From Micromonospora rhizosphaerae (GTDB lineage Bacteria; Actinomycetota; Actinomycetes; Mycobacteriales; Micromonosporaceae): DNA of 64,000 nucleotides. Each line of letters starts with the position of its first letter. Positions within the stretch are counted from its first letter, which is position 1. Made by a program: the position numbers and the translations under genes. The stretch covers positions 6,820,001 through 6,884,000 of the forward strand of contig NZ_FMHV01000002.1 in assembly GCF_900091465.1 (NCBI RefSeq), written 5' to 3'. Below are positions 35,447 to 44,032 of the stretch, one piece after another. The notes below the pieces were generated by a model. The model did not search any database. It was given only the letters and a program-made list of their open reading frames with translations, and was not told where the DNA came from.

Positions 35447-37588
35447 ATGTCGCACGGCGAGGAACTGTTTGCTCTCGGTGGGGACGTGACCACGGAGCCC
35501 AGCTTCGAGTCCGCTCTGCGGGGGTACGAGAAACGACAGGTCGACCGGTACGTCGCTCGTGCAGAGCACGAGATCGCGACGCTCACGAGCGAGCGGGAGC
35601 AGGCGTACACCCAGATCCACAAGCTGGCCGGCCAGGTCGAAGTGCTGCAACGCGACCTGGCCCAGGTGCGCAAGCAGGTGGGTCTGGTGGACCGGGCCTC
35701 GTTCCGCCACCTCGGTCCCCGGGTCGAGCAGATCCTCTCCCTCGCCGAGGAGCAGGCGGAGGACATCCTGGTCGCCGCCAACGAGGAGATCGAGGCCCGA
35801 CGCGCGGCCGCCGACCACATCATCGAGGAGGCGCGCCAGCAGTCCGCCCAGGCCATCAAGGACTTCGAGATCGCCCTCGCCGCACGGCGGGCCGAGGAGG
35901 AGCGGCACATCGTCGCCCGGCGGGCCGAGGCGGACGCCGCGCTCAAGGCGGCCAAGGAGGAAGCCGGCAAGCTCCGCAGGGATGCCAAGGAGGAGGTCGG
36001 CAAGCTCCGTAAGGACGCCAAGGACGAGGCAGACAAGCTCCGTAAGGACGCCAAGGACGAGGTCGCGACGCTGCGCAAGACCGCCCAGGAGGCGCTGGCC
36101 AGGGCGCAGCAGGAGGCCACCCAGCTCCGGGACACCGCCAAGGAGATCCACACCCGCGCCCAGCAGGAAGCCACCCGACTGCGAGAGGCGGCCAGGGAGG
36201 CGTTGGCGAAGGCACGACAGGAGGCAACCCAGCTCCGCGACGCGGCCAAGGAGATCCACACCCGCGCCCAGCAGGAGACCAAGCGCCTCACGGAGGCCGC
36301 CACCGAGGCGAGCCGGTCCACCCACGCCAAGGCGCTGCAGCAGGCCAAGCAGATCGTCGACGACGCCGAGGAGGCCGCGAAGGCGACCCGTAACCGGGCC
36401 CGGCAGGAGGCCAACCGGCTGACCACCGAGGCAGCCGACGCCGGCAAGCGCAACCGTGCCGAGGTCGAGGCGTACGTCCAGCGGATGCGGAGCGAGACCG
36501 AGGCGTACGTCCAGCACGCCCGGGCGCAGACCCAGCAGGAGCTGGGCGCCTGGCGCGCCGGGGTGGAGAAGGAGGTCAACTCCCGGCGGGAGGCGGCCGC
36601 CCGGGAGCTGGCCAAGCGCCGCGCCGCCATCGAGCAGGAGTACGCCAAGCGCCGCGACACGCTGGACAAGCAGCACAAGACTCGCCAGGTCGAGCTGGAG
36701 ACGGCGCACAAGACCCGTCAAACTGAGCTGGAGCAGGCGTACAAGGCGCGGCGCGACGAGGTCGAGCACGGCGCCGCCGAGGTCCGCCGCCGGGCCGGGG
36801 CGGAGGCCGCCGAGATGCTCCGCTGGGCCGAGACGGAGGCCGCCGACAAGCGCCGCAAGGCCGACGAGCACGTCGCCACCTCCCGGCGCCAGTTCGAGGA
36901 GTACGCGGCCACCACCCAGCAGCACCTGGCCACCACGCAGCAGCACCTCGCCGCCACTCAGCAGGAGGTGGCCGCCGGCCGGCAGCAACTCGCCCAGGTG
37001 ATGCTGGAGATCGCGCAGGCCCAGCAGCAGCTGGCCGACCTGCGGCAGGAGACCTGGAAGTCCCGGCAGGAGTCCGACGAGCTCCAGCGGCAGTTGGGTG
37101 AGCTCAAGATGCAGGCGGCCGGCGGGGGGCTGCGGGTCGAGGGGCGGGTCGGCCTCGCGGCGACCCCGGTGGACCCGGGCAAGCTGGCCGACACCCCGGC
37201 CGGCAAAGGCAGGGACTCCGGCGGCGCCACGCCCGCCACCGCGCCGGCGTCCGCCAAGGGCACGGCACCGATATCCCCGAACGGCAAGGAGCCGTCCGGG
37301 GCGGAGAAACTGGCCGGTACGAAGGAGCCGGCCGGTTCCGCGCCCGCGGCCGACGCCGGTGAGGCGAAGGCCCGTCCGGTCGCGGAGCCGGTGACCACGG
37401 TGGACGGCGAGGCCGCGAGCGCCGGGGTGGACGGTGAGCCGACCGTGGCCGCGGTGCCCGGCGAGGGCGGGCGGGGCGCCACCCCAACGAAGATCACCAG
37501 CACCGGTGAGGGCGGTAAGCGGCCCACGAAGCCGACCACCGACGAGCGCAGCGCCAAGCCGAGCGCCGTCAAGGTCGAATCCGACTGA
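35447..37588 (+). CDS. DivIVA-domain long coiled-coil protein, second of two
   Basis: A 713-residue protein. The DivIVA-like head ESALRGYEKRQVDRYVARA (residues about 20-40) is followed by a long heptad-rich rod to about residue 565 and a Pro/Ala/Gly/Lys-rich disordered tail. The rod includes tandem repeats (KLRKDAKDE twice; AKEIHTRAQQE twice) and Gln-rich TTQQHLATTQQHLAATQQ. It resembles actinobacterial Scy/FilP-type filament organisers involved in tip growth. The ATG at 35447 has GAGG 8 bases upstream; a GTG six bases earlier is possible. The gene is paralogous to its upstream neighbour but has a much longer rod. Confidence 0.88.
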   Translation: MSHGEELFALGGDVTTEPSFESALRGYEKRQVDRYVARAEHEIATLTSEREQAYTQIHKLAGQVEVLQRDLAQVRKQVGLVDRASFRHLGPRVEQILSLAEEQAEDILVAANEEIEARRAAADHIIEEARQQSAQAIKDFEIALAARRAEEERHIVARRAEADAALKAAKEEAGKLRRDAKEEVGKLRKDAKDEADKLRKDAKDEVATLRKTAQEALARAQQEATQLRDTAKEIHTRAQQEATRLREAAREALAKARQEATQLRDAAKEIHTRAQQETKRLTEAATEASRSTHAKALQQAKQIVDDAEEAAKATRNRARQEANRLTTEAADAGKRNRAEVEAYVQRMRSETEAYVQHARAQTQQELGAWRAGVEKEVNSRREAAARELAKRRAAIEQEYAKRRDTLDKQHKTRQVELETAHKTRQTELEQAYKARRDEVEHGAAEVRRRAGAEAAEMLRWAETEAADKRRKADEHVATSRRQFEEYAATTQQHLATTQQHLAATQQEVAAGRQQLAQVMLEIAQAQQQLADLRQETWKSRQESDELQRQLGELKMQAAGGGLRVEGRVGLAATPVDPGKLADTPAGKGRDSGGATPATAPASAKGTAPISPNGKEPSGAEKLAGTKEPAGSAPAADAGEAKARPVAEPVTTVDGEAASAGVDGEPTVAAVPGEGGRGATPTKITSTGEGGKRPTKPTTDERSAKPSAVKVESD
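35958..36295 (+). repeat. Tandem coding repeats in the coiled-coil rod
   Basis: An exact or near-exact 33-base unit (36002-36034 and 36035-36067, encoding KLRKDAKDEAD-type repeats) is preceded by a diverged copy. It is followed by a roughly 108-base repeat (starting near 36087 and 36195) encoding ALAxARQEATQLRDxAKEIHTRAQQE twice. Multiples of 11 and 36 residues keep the coiled-coil phase. Confidence 0.75.
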
Positions 37589-37650
37589 CCGGGCTGGCCC
37601 GGGCACCCGCCGGGCGATAACCTCCGGGCAGGGGCCGCGCCGGCAGCGGC

Positions 37651-37678
37651 CGCCGGCCGGGCTCGGAGCCGGCCGGCG
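37651..37678 (+). terminator. Hairpin after the second coiled-coil gene
   Basis: CGCCGGCCGG (37651-37660) pairs with CCGGCCGGCG (37669-37678); with one bulged G the stem extends by CT/AG around a CGG loop. It lies in the 127-bp gap before the AI-2E-family permease gene. Confidence 0.6.
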
Positions 37679-37715
37679 ATGCTTCTCTGGCCGCGTCAGC
37701 CAGCGGGGAGGTCCG

Positions 37716-38990
37716 GTGTCGCAGCAAGGGCCGTCGGGCAGCGCCCGACCGGAGGACGACGACCCGCTGGCCGCGCTCCGCCCCGAGGACGATCCGGCCG
37801 GCCCCCGCCCGTCCGGGCCTGCATCCGGGGTGGGGGATCCGACCGGCTTCGAGGCGGCGGGAGCGTCCACGACGGACCCGGGAAGGACACCCGCGCGAGC
37901 CGAGCGAACTGAGCCGACCGAGTTCGAGGTGAGCGAGCCGAGCGGGCGGTTCGGCATCCCCGGACGGCCCCTGCGGCGCAGCAGCTTCCTGGTCGGCTTC
38001 ACCGGGGCGCTCGGGGTGTTCCTGGCGTACGCCGTCTTCCTGGGCCTGCGCAACGCCGCCGGCATCCTCGTGCTGGTGGTCATCGCGCTCTTCCTCGCCG
38101 TCGGCCTCCACCCGGCGGTGGTCCGGCTGCGCGGCTGGGGCCTGCCGCACGGGCTGGCCGTGGCCGTGGTCGCGCTGACCGTGCTGCTGCTGATCGTCGC
38201 GGGCGTGCTGGCGCTGGTGCCGCCGGTGGTGACCCAGTCCGGGCAGTTCGTCGAACAGCTGCCGAACTACGTCGAGGCGCTGCGCCGCAATCCCACCGTC
38301 AACGACCTGGTCGAACGGTACGACGTCATCGAGCGGGTCCGCTCGGCCGTGACCGCGGAGAACCTCAGCCGGGCCCTCGGTGGCGTGCTGGGCGGCGCAC
38401 AGCTGATCTTCGGCACGATCCTCCGGACGCTCACCGTGCTGGTGCTGACGATCTACTTCCTGGCCTACTTCGACAAGCTGCGGGCCCTCGGCTACGCGCT
38501 GGTGCCGCGGTCGCGCCGGGAGCGGGTGCAACTGATCGGGGACGAGATCCTGACCAAGGTCGGCGCGTACATGGTGGGGGCGCTGACGATCGCGGTGCTG
38601 GCCGGGGCGAGCACCTTCGTCTTCGCCCTGGTCGTCGGGCTGCCGTACCCGTTCGCGCTGGCCGTGGTGGTCGCGGTGACCGACCTGATCCCGCAGATCG
38701 GGGCCACCCTGGGGGCGGTGATCGTGACCCTGGTCGGCTTCGCCACCGACCCGCCGCTCGGCATCGCCAGCCTGATCTTCTTCCTGGTCTACCAGCAGGT
38801 GGAGAACTACCTGATCTATCCCAAGATCATGCGGCGGTCGGTCGAGGTCAACGAGGTGGCCGCGCTGCTCGCCGCCCTGCTCGGGGTGTCGCTGATCGGC
38901 GTCGTCGGGGCGTTGATCGCGATCCCGACGGTCGCCGCCCTCCAGCTGATCCTCCGCGAGGTGGTCCTCCCCCGGCAGGAGTCCCGCTGA
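37716..38990 (+). CDS. AI-2E family (PerM/TqsA-like) membrane permease
   Basis: A 424-residue polytopic membrane protein. An 80-residue disordered, acidic N-terminus precedes about seven to eight hydrophobic helices. Typical family stretches are VLVVIALFLAVGLHPAV, the long amphipathic QFVEQLPNYVEALRRNP, TIYFLAYFDKL, VTDLIPQIGATLGAVIVTLV and YQQVENYLIYPKIM. Members export AI-2-like or other small solutes, or act as ion antiporters. The substrate here cannot be told. The GTG at 37716 has GGGGAGG five bases upstream. The gene is convergent with an alpha/beta hydrolase, only 12 bp away. Confidence 0.92.
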   Translation: MSQQGPSGSARPEDDDPLAALRPEDDPAGPRPSGPASGVGDPTGFEAAGASTTDPGRTPARAERTEPTEFEVSEPSGRFGIPGRPLRRSSFLVGFTGALGVFLAYAVFLGLRNAAGILVLVVIALFLAVGLHPAVVRLRGWGLPHGLAVAVVALTVLLLIVAGVLALVPPVVTQSGQFVEQLPNYVEALRRNPTVNDLVERYDVIERVRSAVTAENLSRALGGVLGGAQLIFGTILRTLTVLVLTIYFLAYFDKLRALGYALVPRSRRERVQLIGDEILTKVGAYMVGALTIAVLAGASTFVFALVVGLPYPFALAVVVAVTDLIPQIGATLGAVIVTLVGFATDPPLGIASLIFFLVYQQVENYLIYPKIMRRSVEVNEVAALLAALLGVSLIGVVGALIAIPTVAALQLILREVVLPRQESR

Positions 38991-39002
38991 GCGTCGGCCC
39001 GG

Positions 39003-39812
39003 TCAGCCGGCCTGGCCCGGGCGCGGGCCCGGGACCGGGGTGTCGGCGAAGGAGGCCACGGTCCGGTCGGCGTACGCGCTGGCGTCGCCGGTCTCCATCG
39101 GGCCGTCCCAGGTGGTCGGCAGGGGCAGGGTCACCGACGGGTTGACCCGGCCAACGATCTCGTCGAGCACGGTCTCCGCGTCGCCCACCCAGAGGTGCTT
39201 GGCTCCCGGGACCCCGACCACCTCGGCCTGCGGCACCGCCGCGAACCGTTCCCGGGCCTCCGCCGGGCGCAGGTAGTCGTCGAACTCCGGGACGAGGGCG
39301 ATGACCGGCTTGCCGCTCTCGGCCCACTGGGTCAGGTCGTCGGGGGTGGAGAAGCGCAGCGGCGGGGAGAGCAGGATCGCCCCGGCCACCGCCGGGTCGC
39401 AGCCGTACTTGAGCGCCAGGTCCGTGCCGAACGACCAGCCGACCAGCCAGATGTTCGGCAGCTCGGCGAACTCCGCGTACTCGATGGCGGCGGCCACGTC
39501 GAAGCGCTCGCCGACCGCGGCGTCGAACGTGCCCTCGCTGGTGCCGCGGACGCTGCTGGCGCCCCGGGTGTTGAACCGGAGCACGGCCAGGTCGGCCAGC
39601 GCGGGCAGCCGCCAGGCCGCCTTGCGGAACACGTGGCTGTCCATCATCCCGCCGTGGGTGGGCAGCGGGTGCAGGCAGATCAGGGTGCCCGCCGGCTCCC
39701 GGTCCAGCGGCCGGGCCAGCTCGCCGACCAGGCGCAGACCGTCGGCGGTGTGCAGCTCGATGTCCTCCCGGCGAGCGGGCAGGATCGACGACGCGCGGAT
39801 CGGTGTGCTCAC
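39003..39812 (-). CDS. Alpha/beta-fold hydrolase
   Basis: A 269-residue serine hydrolase. The oxyanion region is LICLHPLPTHGG, the nucleophile elbow is GWSFG, the acid is probably in LVPEFDDYLRP, and the His is in GAKHLWVGD. The type resembles dienelactone-hydrolase/short acyl esterase proteins (ELHTADGLRLVGELARP opening). The C-terminal 20 residues are Pro/Gly-rich. The start is a GTG. The substrate is unknown. It is the last gene of a leftward set that includes a small zinc-ribbon-like protein and the double 3-hydroxyacyl-CoA dehydrogenase. Confidence 0.88.
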   Translation of the reverse strand: MSTPIRASSILPARREDIELHTADGLRLVGELARPLDREPAGTLICLHPLPTHGGMMDSHVFRKAAWRLPALADLAVLRFNTRGASSVRGTSEGTFDAAVGERFDVAAAIEYAEFAELPNIWLVGWSFGTDLALKYGCDPAVAGAILLSPPLRFSTPDDLTQWAESGKPVIALVPEFDDYLRPAEARERFAAVPQAEVVGVPGAKHLWVGDAETVLDEIVGRVNPSVTLPLPTTWDGPMETGDASAYADRTVASFADTPVPGPRPGQAG

Positions 39813-39878
39813 CGCTCAAGTCTGGCGCGAAGTGCCGCCTGCCGCTTGTCCGGGCGCAAACAGCGTGATCCAGATCGC

Positions 39879-40205
39879 TCAGCCGTGGCGGGGGGCGCTG
39901 CGGCCGCGCTGGATCACCGGGCCGCGCCGGTCCCGGGCGCGCCAGCAGCCGCTGTGCCAGTGCCGCCGGTCGGTGAGGTCGCCCCGGTCGTCCGCGGGCC
40001 AGGCGACCACGTGCGGCACCCCGGGGCGGATCTCCTGGTCGCAGCCCGGGCAGCGGTACGTCTTGACGGACGCCCCACCGCTGATCCCGCGTACCTGCCA
40101 GTCGCCGTCGCGCCACTGCTGCACCGACGGGACGCCCTGCCGGACGCGCTCGGAGTCCAGGCGGGCGGTCTCGTCTCTGCGGGGGCGGTTGCGACGGGGG
40201 CTCAC
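39879..40205 (-). CDS. Small conserved actinobacterial protein with Cys/His motif
   Basis: A 108-residue basic protein. YRCPGCDQEIRPGVPHVVAW and RRHWHSGCWRARD give a CxxC...H...HxxC pattern suited to one zinc ion, and the flanks are Arg-rich. I recall uncharacterised homologues widely in actinobacteria, sometimes labelled ATP/GTP-binding. The start is uncertain: the GTG at 40205 is preceded by another in-frame GTG two codons earlier, with no strong ribosome site. A much longer frame extending upstream is the antisense shadow of the dehydrogenase gene. It lies 77 bp downstream of that gene on the same strand. Confidence 0.75.
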   Translation of the reverse strand: MSPRRNRPRRDETARLDSERVRQGVPSVQQWRDGDWQVRGISGGASVKTYRCPGCDQEIRPGVPHVVAWPADDRGDLTDRRHWHSGCWRARDRRGPVIQRGRSAPRHG

Positions 40206-40282
40206 GGTCACCAAGCGTACGGGCCAGCGGCGGGACCAGCCCGGCCCGGCACCGCCTGGCCGGCGTCGGGTGTTGACCCGGG

Positions 40283-42073
40283 TCAGCGGTTGGTGTGGTC
40301 CCGGAAGCCCCGGCCGGTCTTGCGACCCAGGTACCCGGCGGTGACCAGGTGCTCCAGCAGCGGCGCCGGGGCGAAGCCGGGCTCGCGCAGCTCCAGGTAG
40401 AGCTCCCGCTGGATAGCCAGCGACACGTCCAGCCCGACCACGTCGAGCAGGTCGAACGGGCCCATCGGGTAGCCGCAGCCGAGCTTCATCGCGTAATCGA
40501 TGTCGTCGGCGGTCGAGTAGCTCGCCTCGAGCATCTTCACCGCGTCGTTCAGGTACGGGAACAGCAGCGCGTTGACGATGAAGCCGGACCGGTCGCCGCA
40601 GACCACACCGGTCTTGCCGAGCGCCGCGCAGACCGCGCGGGCGGTGGCGGTGGCCTCCGCCGAGGTGCGGATGGTCTGCACGATCTCGACCAGCGGCATG
40701 ATCGGCGCCGGGTTGAAAAAGTGCAGCCCAACCACGTCGGCCGGGCGCTGGGTGGCCATCGCCACGTCGATCACCGGCAGCGACGAGGTGGTGGTGGCGA
40801 GCACGACGTCCGGCTTGCAGATCTCGTCGAGGCTGGCGAAGAGCGCCTTCTTGACGCTCAGCTCCTCGACCACGGCCTCGACCACCAGGTCGACGTCGGC
40901 GAGGTGGTCCAGGGTGGCGGACCAGCTGATCCGGCCCAGCGCGGCGTCCCGGTCGGCCTCGCTGAGCTTGCCCCGCACCACGCCCTTGTTGAGCGAGGTC
41001 TTGACCGCCTCGCAGACCTTCGCGGACTTCTCCGCGCCCCGGGTGACCGAGACGACCTCGTAGCCGGCCTTGGCGAAGATCTCGATGATGCCGGTGGCCA
41101 TCGTCCCGGAGCCGACCACGCCGACCTTCGAGATGGCGCGCGCGCCGTCGGCCAGCGTCAGCTCCGTCGCCACCGGCGTCTGCTCGTCCGGTACGACCAC
41201 CGGGGAGCCCGGCCGCTCGTACGTGTAGAAGCCCCGGCCGGACTTCCGGCCGAGCAGCCCGGCGGTGACCATCTGCTTGATCAGCGGCACCGGGGCGTGC
41301 CGGCGGTCCCGGCCGCCGCGCCGGTACATGGTGTCCAGGATCTCGTACGCGGTGTCCAGACCGATCAGGTCCATCAGGGCGAGGGGCCCCATCGGCAGGC
41401 CGCAGCCGAGCTTCATCGCGGCGTCGATGTCCTCGCGGGTGGCGTAGTGCGCCTCGAACATGCCGACGGCGTGGTTGAGATAGCCGAAGAGCAGGGCGTT
41501 GGCGATGAAGCCGGCCCGGTCGTTGATGGTGACGTCGACCTTGCCGAGCCGCTTGCAGAGCGCCTCCACGTCGGCGACGACATCGGCGGAGGTGACGACC
41601 GTGCGGACCACCTCGACCAGCTTCATGATCGGAGCCGGGTTGAAGAAGTGGATGCCGATGACCTGGTTGGGCCGGGTGGTGGCGACCGAGATCTCGGTGA
41701 CGCTCAGCGACGAGGTGTTGGTGGCCAGGATCGCCTCGGGCTTGCAGACCCGGTCCAGCTCGGCGAAGATCCGCTGCTTGAGGTCGAGGTGCTCGGGGAC
41801 GGCCTCCACCACCAGGTCCACCGAGTGCAACGCGTCCAGCCCGACCGCGAAGTGCACCCGGGACAGCAGCGCGTCCCGGTCGGCCTCGGCGAGCTTGCCC
41901 CTGGCGACCGCCCGGTCCGTCGAGCCGGTGAGGGTGGCCCGGCCGCGCTCCAGGGCGGCCTCCGAGATCTCCACGGCCACCACGTCGATGCCGTTCCGCG
42001 CGAAGACCTCGACGATGCCGGCACCCATGGTGCCCAGACCCACTACGCCCACGCTGGTGAACTCGCGCGCCAC
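40283..42073 (-). CDS. Fused double 3-hydroxyacyl-CoA dehydrogenase
   Basis: A 596-residue protein made of two complete 3-hydroxyacyl-CoA dehydrogenase modules. Each has an NAD-binding motif (VGVVGLGTMGAGIVEVF and VGVVGSGTMATGIIEIF), an FFNPAPIMKLVEV / FFNPAPIMPLVEI block with the His-Phe-Phe-Asn region, and a C-terminal GCGLPMGPLALMDLIGLD / GCGYPMGPFDLLDVVGLD domain. It oxidises 3-hydroxyacyl-CoA or makes 3-hydroxybutyryl-CoA in reverse. The GTG at 42073 has GGGGAGG six bases upstream. A separate single-module enzyme is encoded at 52.5 kb. Its upstream region carries a CTTAG...GTTCA element like other acyl-CoA genes here. Confidence 0.93.
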   Translation of the reverse strand: MAREFTSVGVVGLGTMGAGIVEVFARNGIDVVAVEISEAALERGRATLTGSTDRAVARGKLAEADRDALLSRVHFAVGLDALHSVDLVVEAVPEHLDLKQRIFAELDRVCKPEAILATNTSSLSVTEISVATTRPNQVIGIHFFNPAPIMKLVEVVRTVVTSADVVADVEALCKRLGKVDVTINDRAGFIANALLFGYLNHAVGMFEAHYATREDIDAAMKLGCGLPMGPLALMDLIGLDTAYEILDTMYRRGGRDRRHAPVPLIKQMVTAGLLGRKSGRGFYTYERPGSPVVVPDEQTPVATELTLADGARAISKVGVVGSGTMATGIIEIFAKAGYEVVSVTRGAEKSAKVCEAVKTSLNKGVVRGKLSEADRDAALGRISWSATLDHLADVDLVVEAVVEELSVKKALFASLDEICKPDVVLATTTSSLPVIDVAMATQRPADVVGLHFFNPAPIMPLVEIVQTIRTSAEATATARAVCAALGKTGVVCGDRSGFIVNALLFPYLNDAVKMLEASYSTADDIDYAMKLGCGYPMGPFDLLDVVGLDVSLAIQRELYLELREPGFAPAPLLEHLVTAGYLGRKTGRGFRDHTNR

Positions 42074-42136
42074 GACCGGCCTCCCCAATGCTCCGCACGG
42101 CCGCTGCCCGCCCCGGCGGACGGTCCGCCGGCGCGA

Positions 42137-42152
42137 TTGAACGGCCCCTAAG
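42137..42152 (-). promoter_or_regulatory. CTTAG-n5-GTTCA element upstream of the double dehydrogenase
   Basis: The minus strand reads CTTAGGGGCCGTTCAA, matching CTTAGCnnTCGTTCAG at the outer positions. It lies 64 bp before the dehydrogenase start, similar to the 51-52 bp seen for icmA and the single-module dehydrogenase. It is the weakest member of the set. Confidence 0.45.
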
Positions 42153-42242
42153 GTTATGCGCGCGAGTCTGCCACGTGACGTTCGGTTGTCGAGACGCCGT
42201 GGGATATTTCACGACCCTCGACCGGCCGCCCGACCGGACCGG

Positions 42243-43316
42243 TCAGACCTCGGCCGGGGCACCCACCAGGGCAAGCAGCTCGGCGAGGAACTGCGCCGGC
42301 CGCTCCAGGTGCGGGCTGTGCCCGCAGCCGGGCAGTACCACCTCCCGGTACGTCCCGCCGGCCGCCGCGTACCGCGCCAGCACCGTCCGGGTCTGCCCGA
42401 TCATCGGCTGCGGCGGGCACTCCGCCGCACCCGGCCACCCCGGCACCGCCCCGAGCGACCCGAGGTACGCCAGGTCGAACAGGGAGGTGTCCGAGACGAT
42501 CACGTCGGCGTCGCCGCGTACCCAGGTGATCGGCGGCTTGACCGCGACGGCGACCAGCTCGTCGGCGATCCGGAAGTAGGCCGGCGCGAGCGCGTTGAGC
42601 ACGCCGCGCTCCCCCGGCGCGGTCCCCGGCCAGTGCGGCGAGGCGACCGCGGTGCCCGGGTAGTTGTCGTCCCCGGTGACGGTGGAGAGCAGGCTCTCCA
42701 CGAGCAGGTCCTCGTCCGCGCCGAGCGACGCGGGATCGGCCACGTAGGTCGCCCGCAGCACGTTGCGGGGGCTGGTCTGAGCCTCCGCGCCCCGGTCGGC
42801 GGCGGCGAGCCGGGCCACGAAGTCGGGATTCGCCGTGCCGCCCCCGGTGCCGGCGAAGTCCGGTGTGGTCGGGGTGCCGTCGAGGTCCCGGGTGCCGCCG
42901 AAGCCGTACGGGGAGACCGGCGCCTCCAACAGCGCGGCCGCCACCCGGTCGGGGTGCTCGACCAGCAGCCGCATCACCACGCCGCCGCCGAGCGAGTGCC
43001 CGACCACCACCGGTCGCGCGCCGGGGGCGAAGAGCCCCGGGGCGTCGAGCAGGGCGGCCACGTCGTCGGCGAAGTCGGCCAGCCCGCGGGTCCCGTCCAC
43101 CGGGGCGGTCTCCGTGTCGCCGTACCCGCGCAGGTCCGGCGCGACCACCCGGAGCGTCGCCGGCAGTCGGCGGATCAACGGCTCCCAGAAGGCGGACGAT
43201 GAGACGTTGCCGTGGATCAGCAGCACCGGTGCGCCGTCCGGCGGCCCGGCCACCCGGACCGCCTGGTTGATGCCGTTCGCCGACACGGTGTGCTGCACGC
43301 TCTCCACCCGCCGCAT
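42243..43316 (-). CDS. Alpha/beta-fold hydrolase (epoxide-hydrolase/haloperoxidase-like)
   Basis: A 357-residue hydrolase. It has LLIHGNVSSSAFWEPLIRRL, APDLRGYGDTE, the nucleophile elbow GHSLGG and the terminal His in PGCGHSPHLERP. A large cap insertion follows the nucleophile (residues about 130-240), longer than in standard esterases. The ATG at 43316 was chosen because the sequence before it is Arg/Gly-rich and non-homologous. The substrate is unknown. It lies 50 bp downstream of an FHA-domain gene on the same strand, and its promoter may be shared. Confidence 0.88.
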   Translation of the reverse strand: MRRVESVQHTVSANGINQAVRVAGPPDGAPVLLIHGNVSSSAFWEPLIRRLPATLRVVAPDLRGYGDTETAPVDGTRGLADFADDVAALLDAPGLFAPGARPVVVGHSLGGGVVMRLLVEHPDRVAAALLEAPVSPYGFGGTRDLDGTPTTPDFAGTGGGTANPDFVARLAAADRGAEAQTSPRNVLRATYVADPASLGADEDLLVESLLSTVTGDDNYPGTAVASPHWPGTAPGERGVLNALAPAYFRIADELVAVAVKPPITWVRGDADVIVSDTSLFDLAYLGSLGAVPGWPGAAECPPQPMIGQTRTVLARYAAAGGTYREVVLPGCGHSPHLERPAQFLAELLALVGAPAEV

Positions 43317-43366
43317 GCTGCCACCCGGCGGTGGCCGGCGTCCATGTGCCGGCCCGCCATGACTGG

Positions 43367-43840
43367 TCAGCCGGCGGTGTGTGCGGCTACGGGCGGATCC
43401 CCCACCTCGTCGTCCCAATTCTCCACCGGCTGCCGCTGCGGGGTGCCGATGGGCAGCGGCAGGGTGGGCCGGTGGTGGTCCTGGCGCGGCGCGGCGAAGC
43501 GCAGCCCGAGGAGATCGGTCTGGGCCAGGCCGGGATCGAAGAACCGCAGTTCGGTGCGGCCGATGCGGATGACGTCACCGTCGGCGAGCTGCTCCGCACC
43601 GGTGATCCGGCGGTCGTTCAGCCAGGTACCGTTGGTCGAGCCGAGGTCCACCAACGACACCCCCTCGTCGGTGCGCCGTACCGCGGCGTGCCGGCGGCTC
43701 AGATGCGGATCCTCGACCACGACGTCAGCGGTCGGCGCCCTGCCGATCACCAGCGGCTCGCGACCGACCCGGAATCTGAACCCCCGCATCGGTCCACCGG
43801 CCACCGTCAAAAGCGGCATCAGTTCCGGATGATCCTCCAT
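43367..43840 (-). CDS. FHA-domain phosphopeptide-binding protein
   Basis: A 157-residue cytoplasmic protein consisting of one FHA domain. FRFRVGREPLVIGRAPTADVVVEDPHLSRRHAAV carries the conserved GR and SxxH, and LVDLGSTNGTWLN carries the NG motif that contacts phosphothreonine. A Pro/Gln-rich tail follows. Such proteins read the output of Ser/Thr kinases; no kinase gene lies in the window. The ATG at 43840 has GGAGG nine bases upstream. It heads a leftward pair with an alpha/beta hydrolase. Confidence 0.92.
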   Translation of the reverse strand: MEDHPELMPLLTVAGGPMRGFRFRVGREPLVIGRAPTADVVVEDPHLSRRHAAVRRTDEGVSLVDLGSTNGTWLNDRRITGAEQLADGDVIRIGRTELRFFDPGLAQTDLLGLRFAAPRQDHHRPTLPLPIGTPQRQPVENWDDEVGDPPVAAHTAG

Positions 43841-44032
43841 CGACAGTCGCCTCCACCCACCGTCGCCCCGAGGCGTCAGCCTGCCATGCCACCGCAACCG
43901 CGCCCACCACCGGGTGGTCAACTCCACGACCCCGGCTGGTCAACTCCTGTTCGCCGATTCGGGGGCGTGCCGATTCAACGCCGTCAGGTCCGTCGACTAC
44001 CGGCGAGTAATCCTCGGGTCTAGACTTCCGCC

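Noticed and set aside
39879..42212. A 777-codon minus-strand frame spanning the double dehydrogenase
   Set aside because: Only its last 108 codons look like a real protein; the rest is an out-of-frame reading of the dehydrogenase gene on the same strand.
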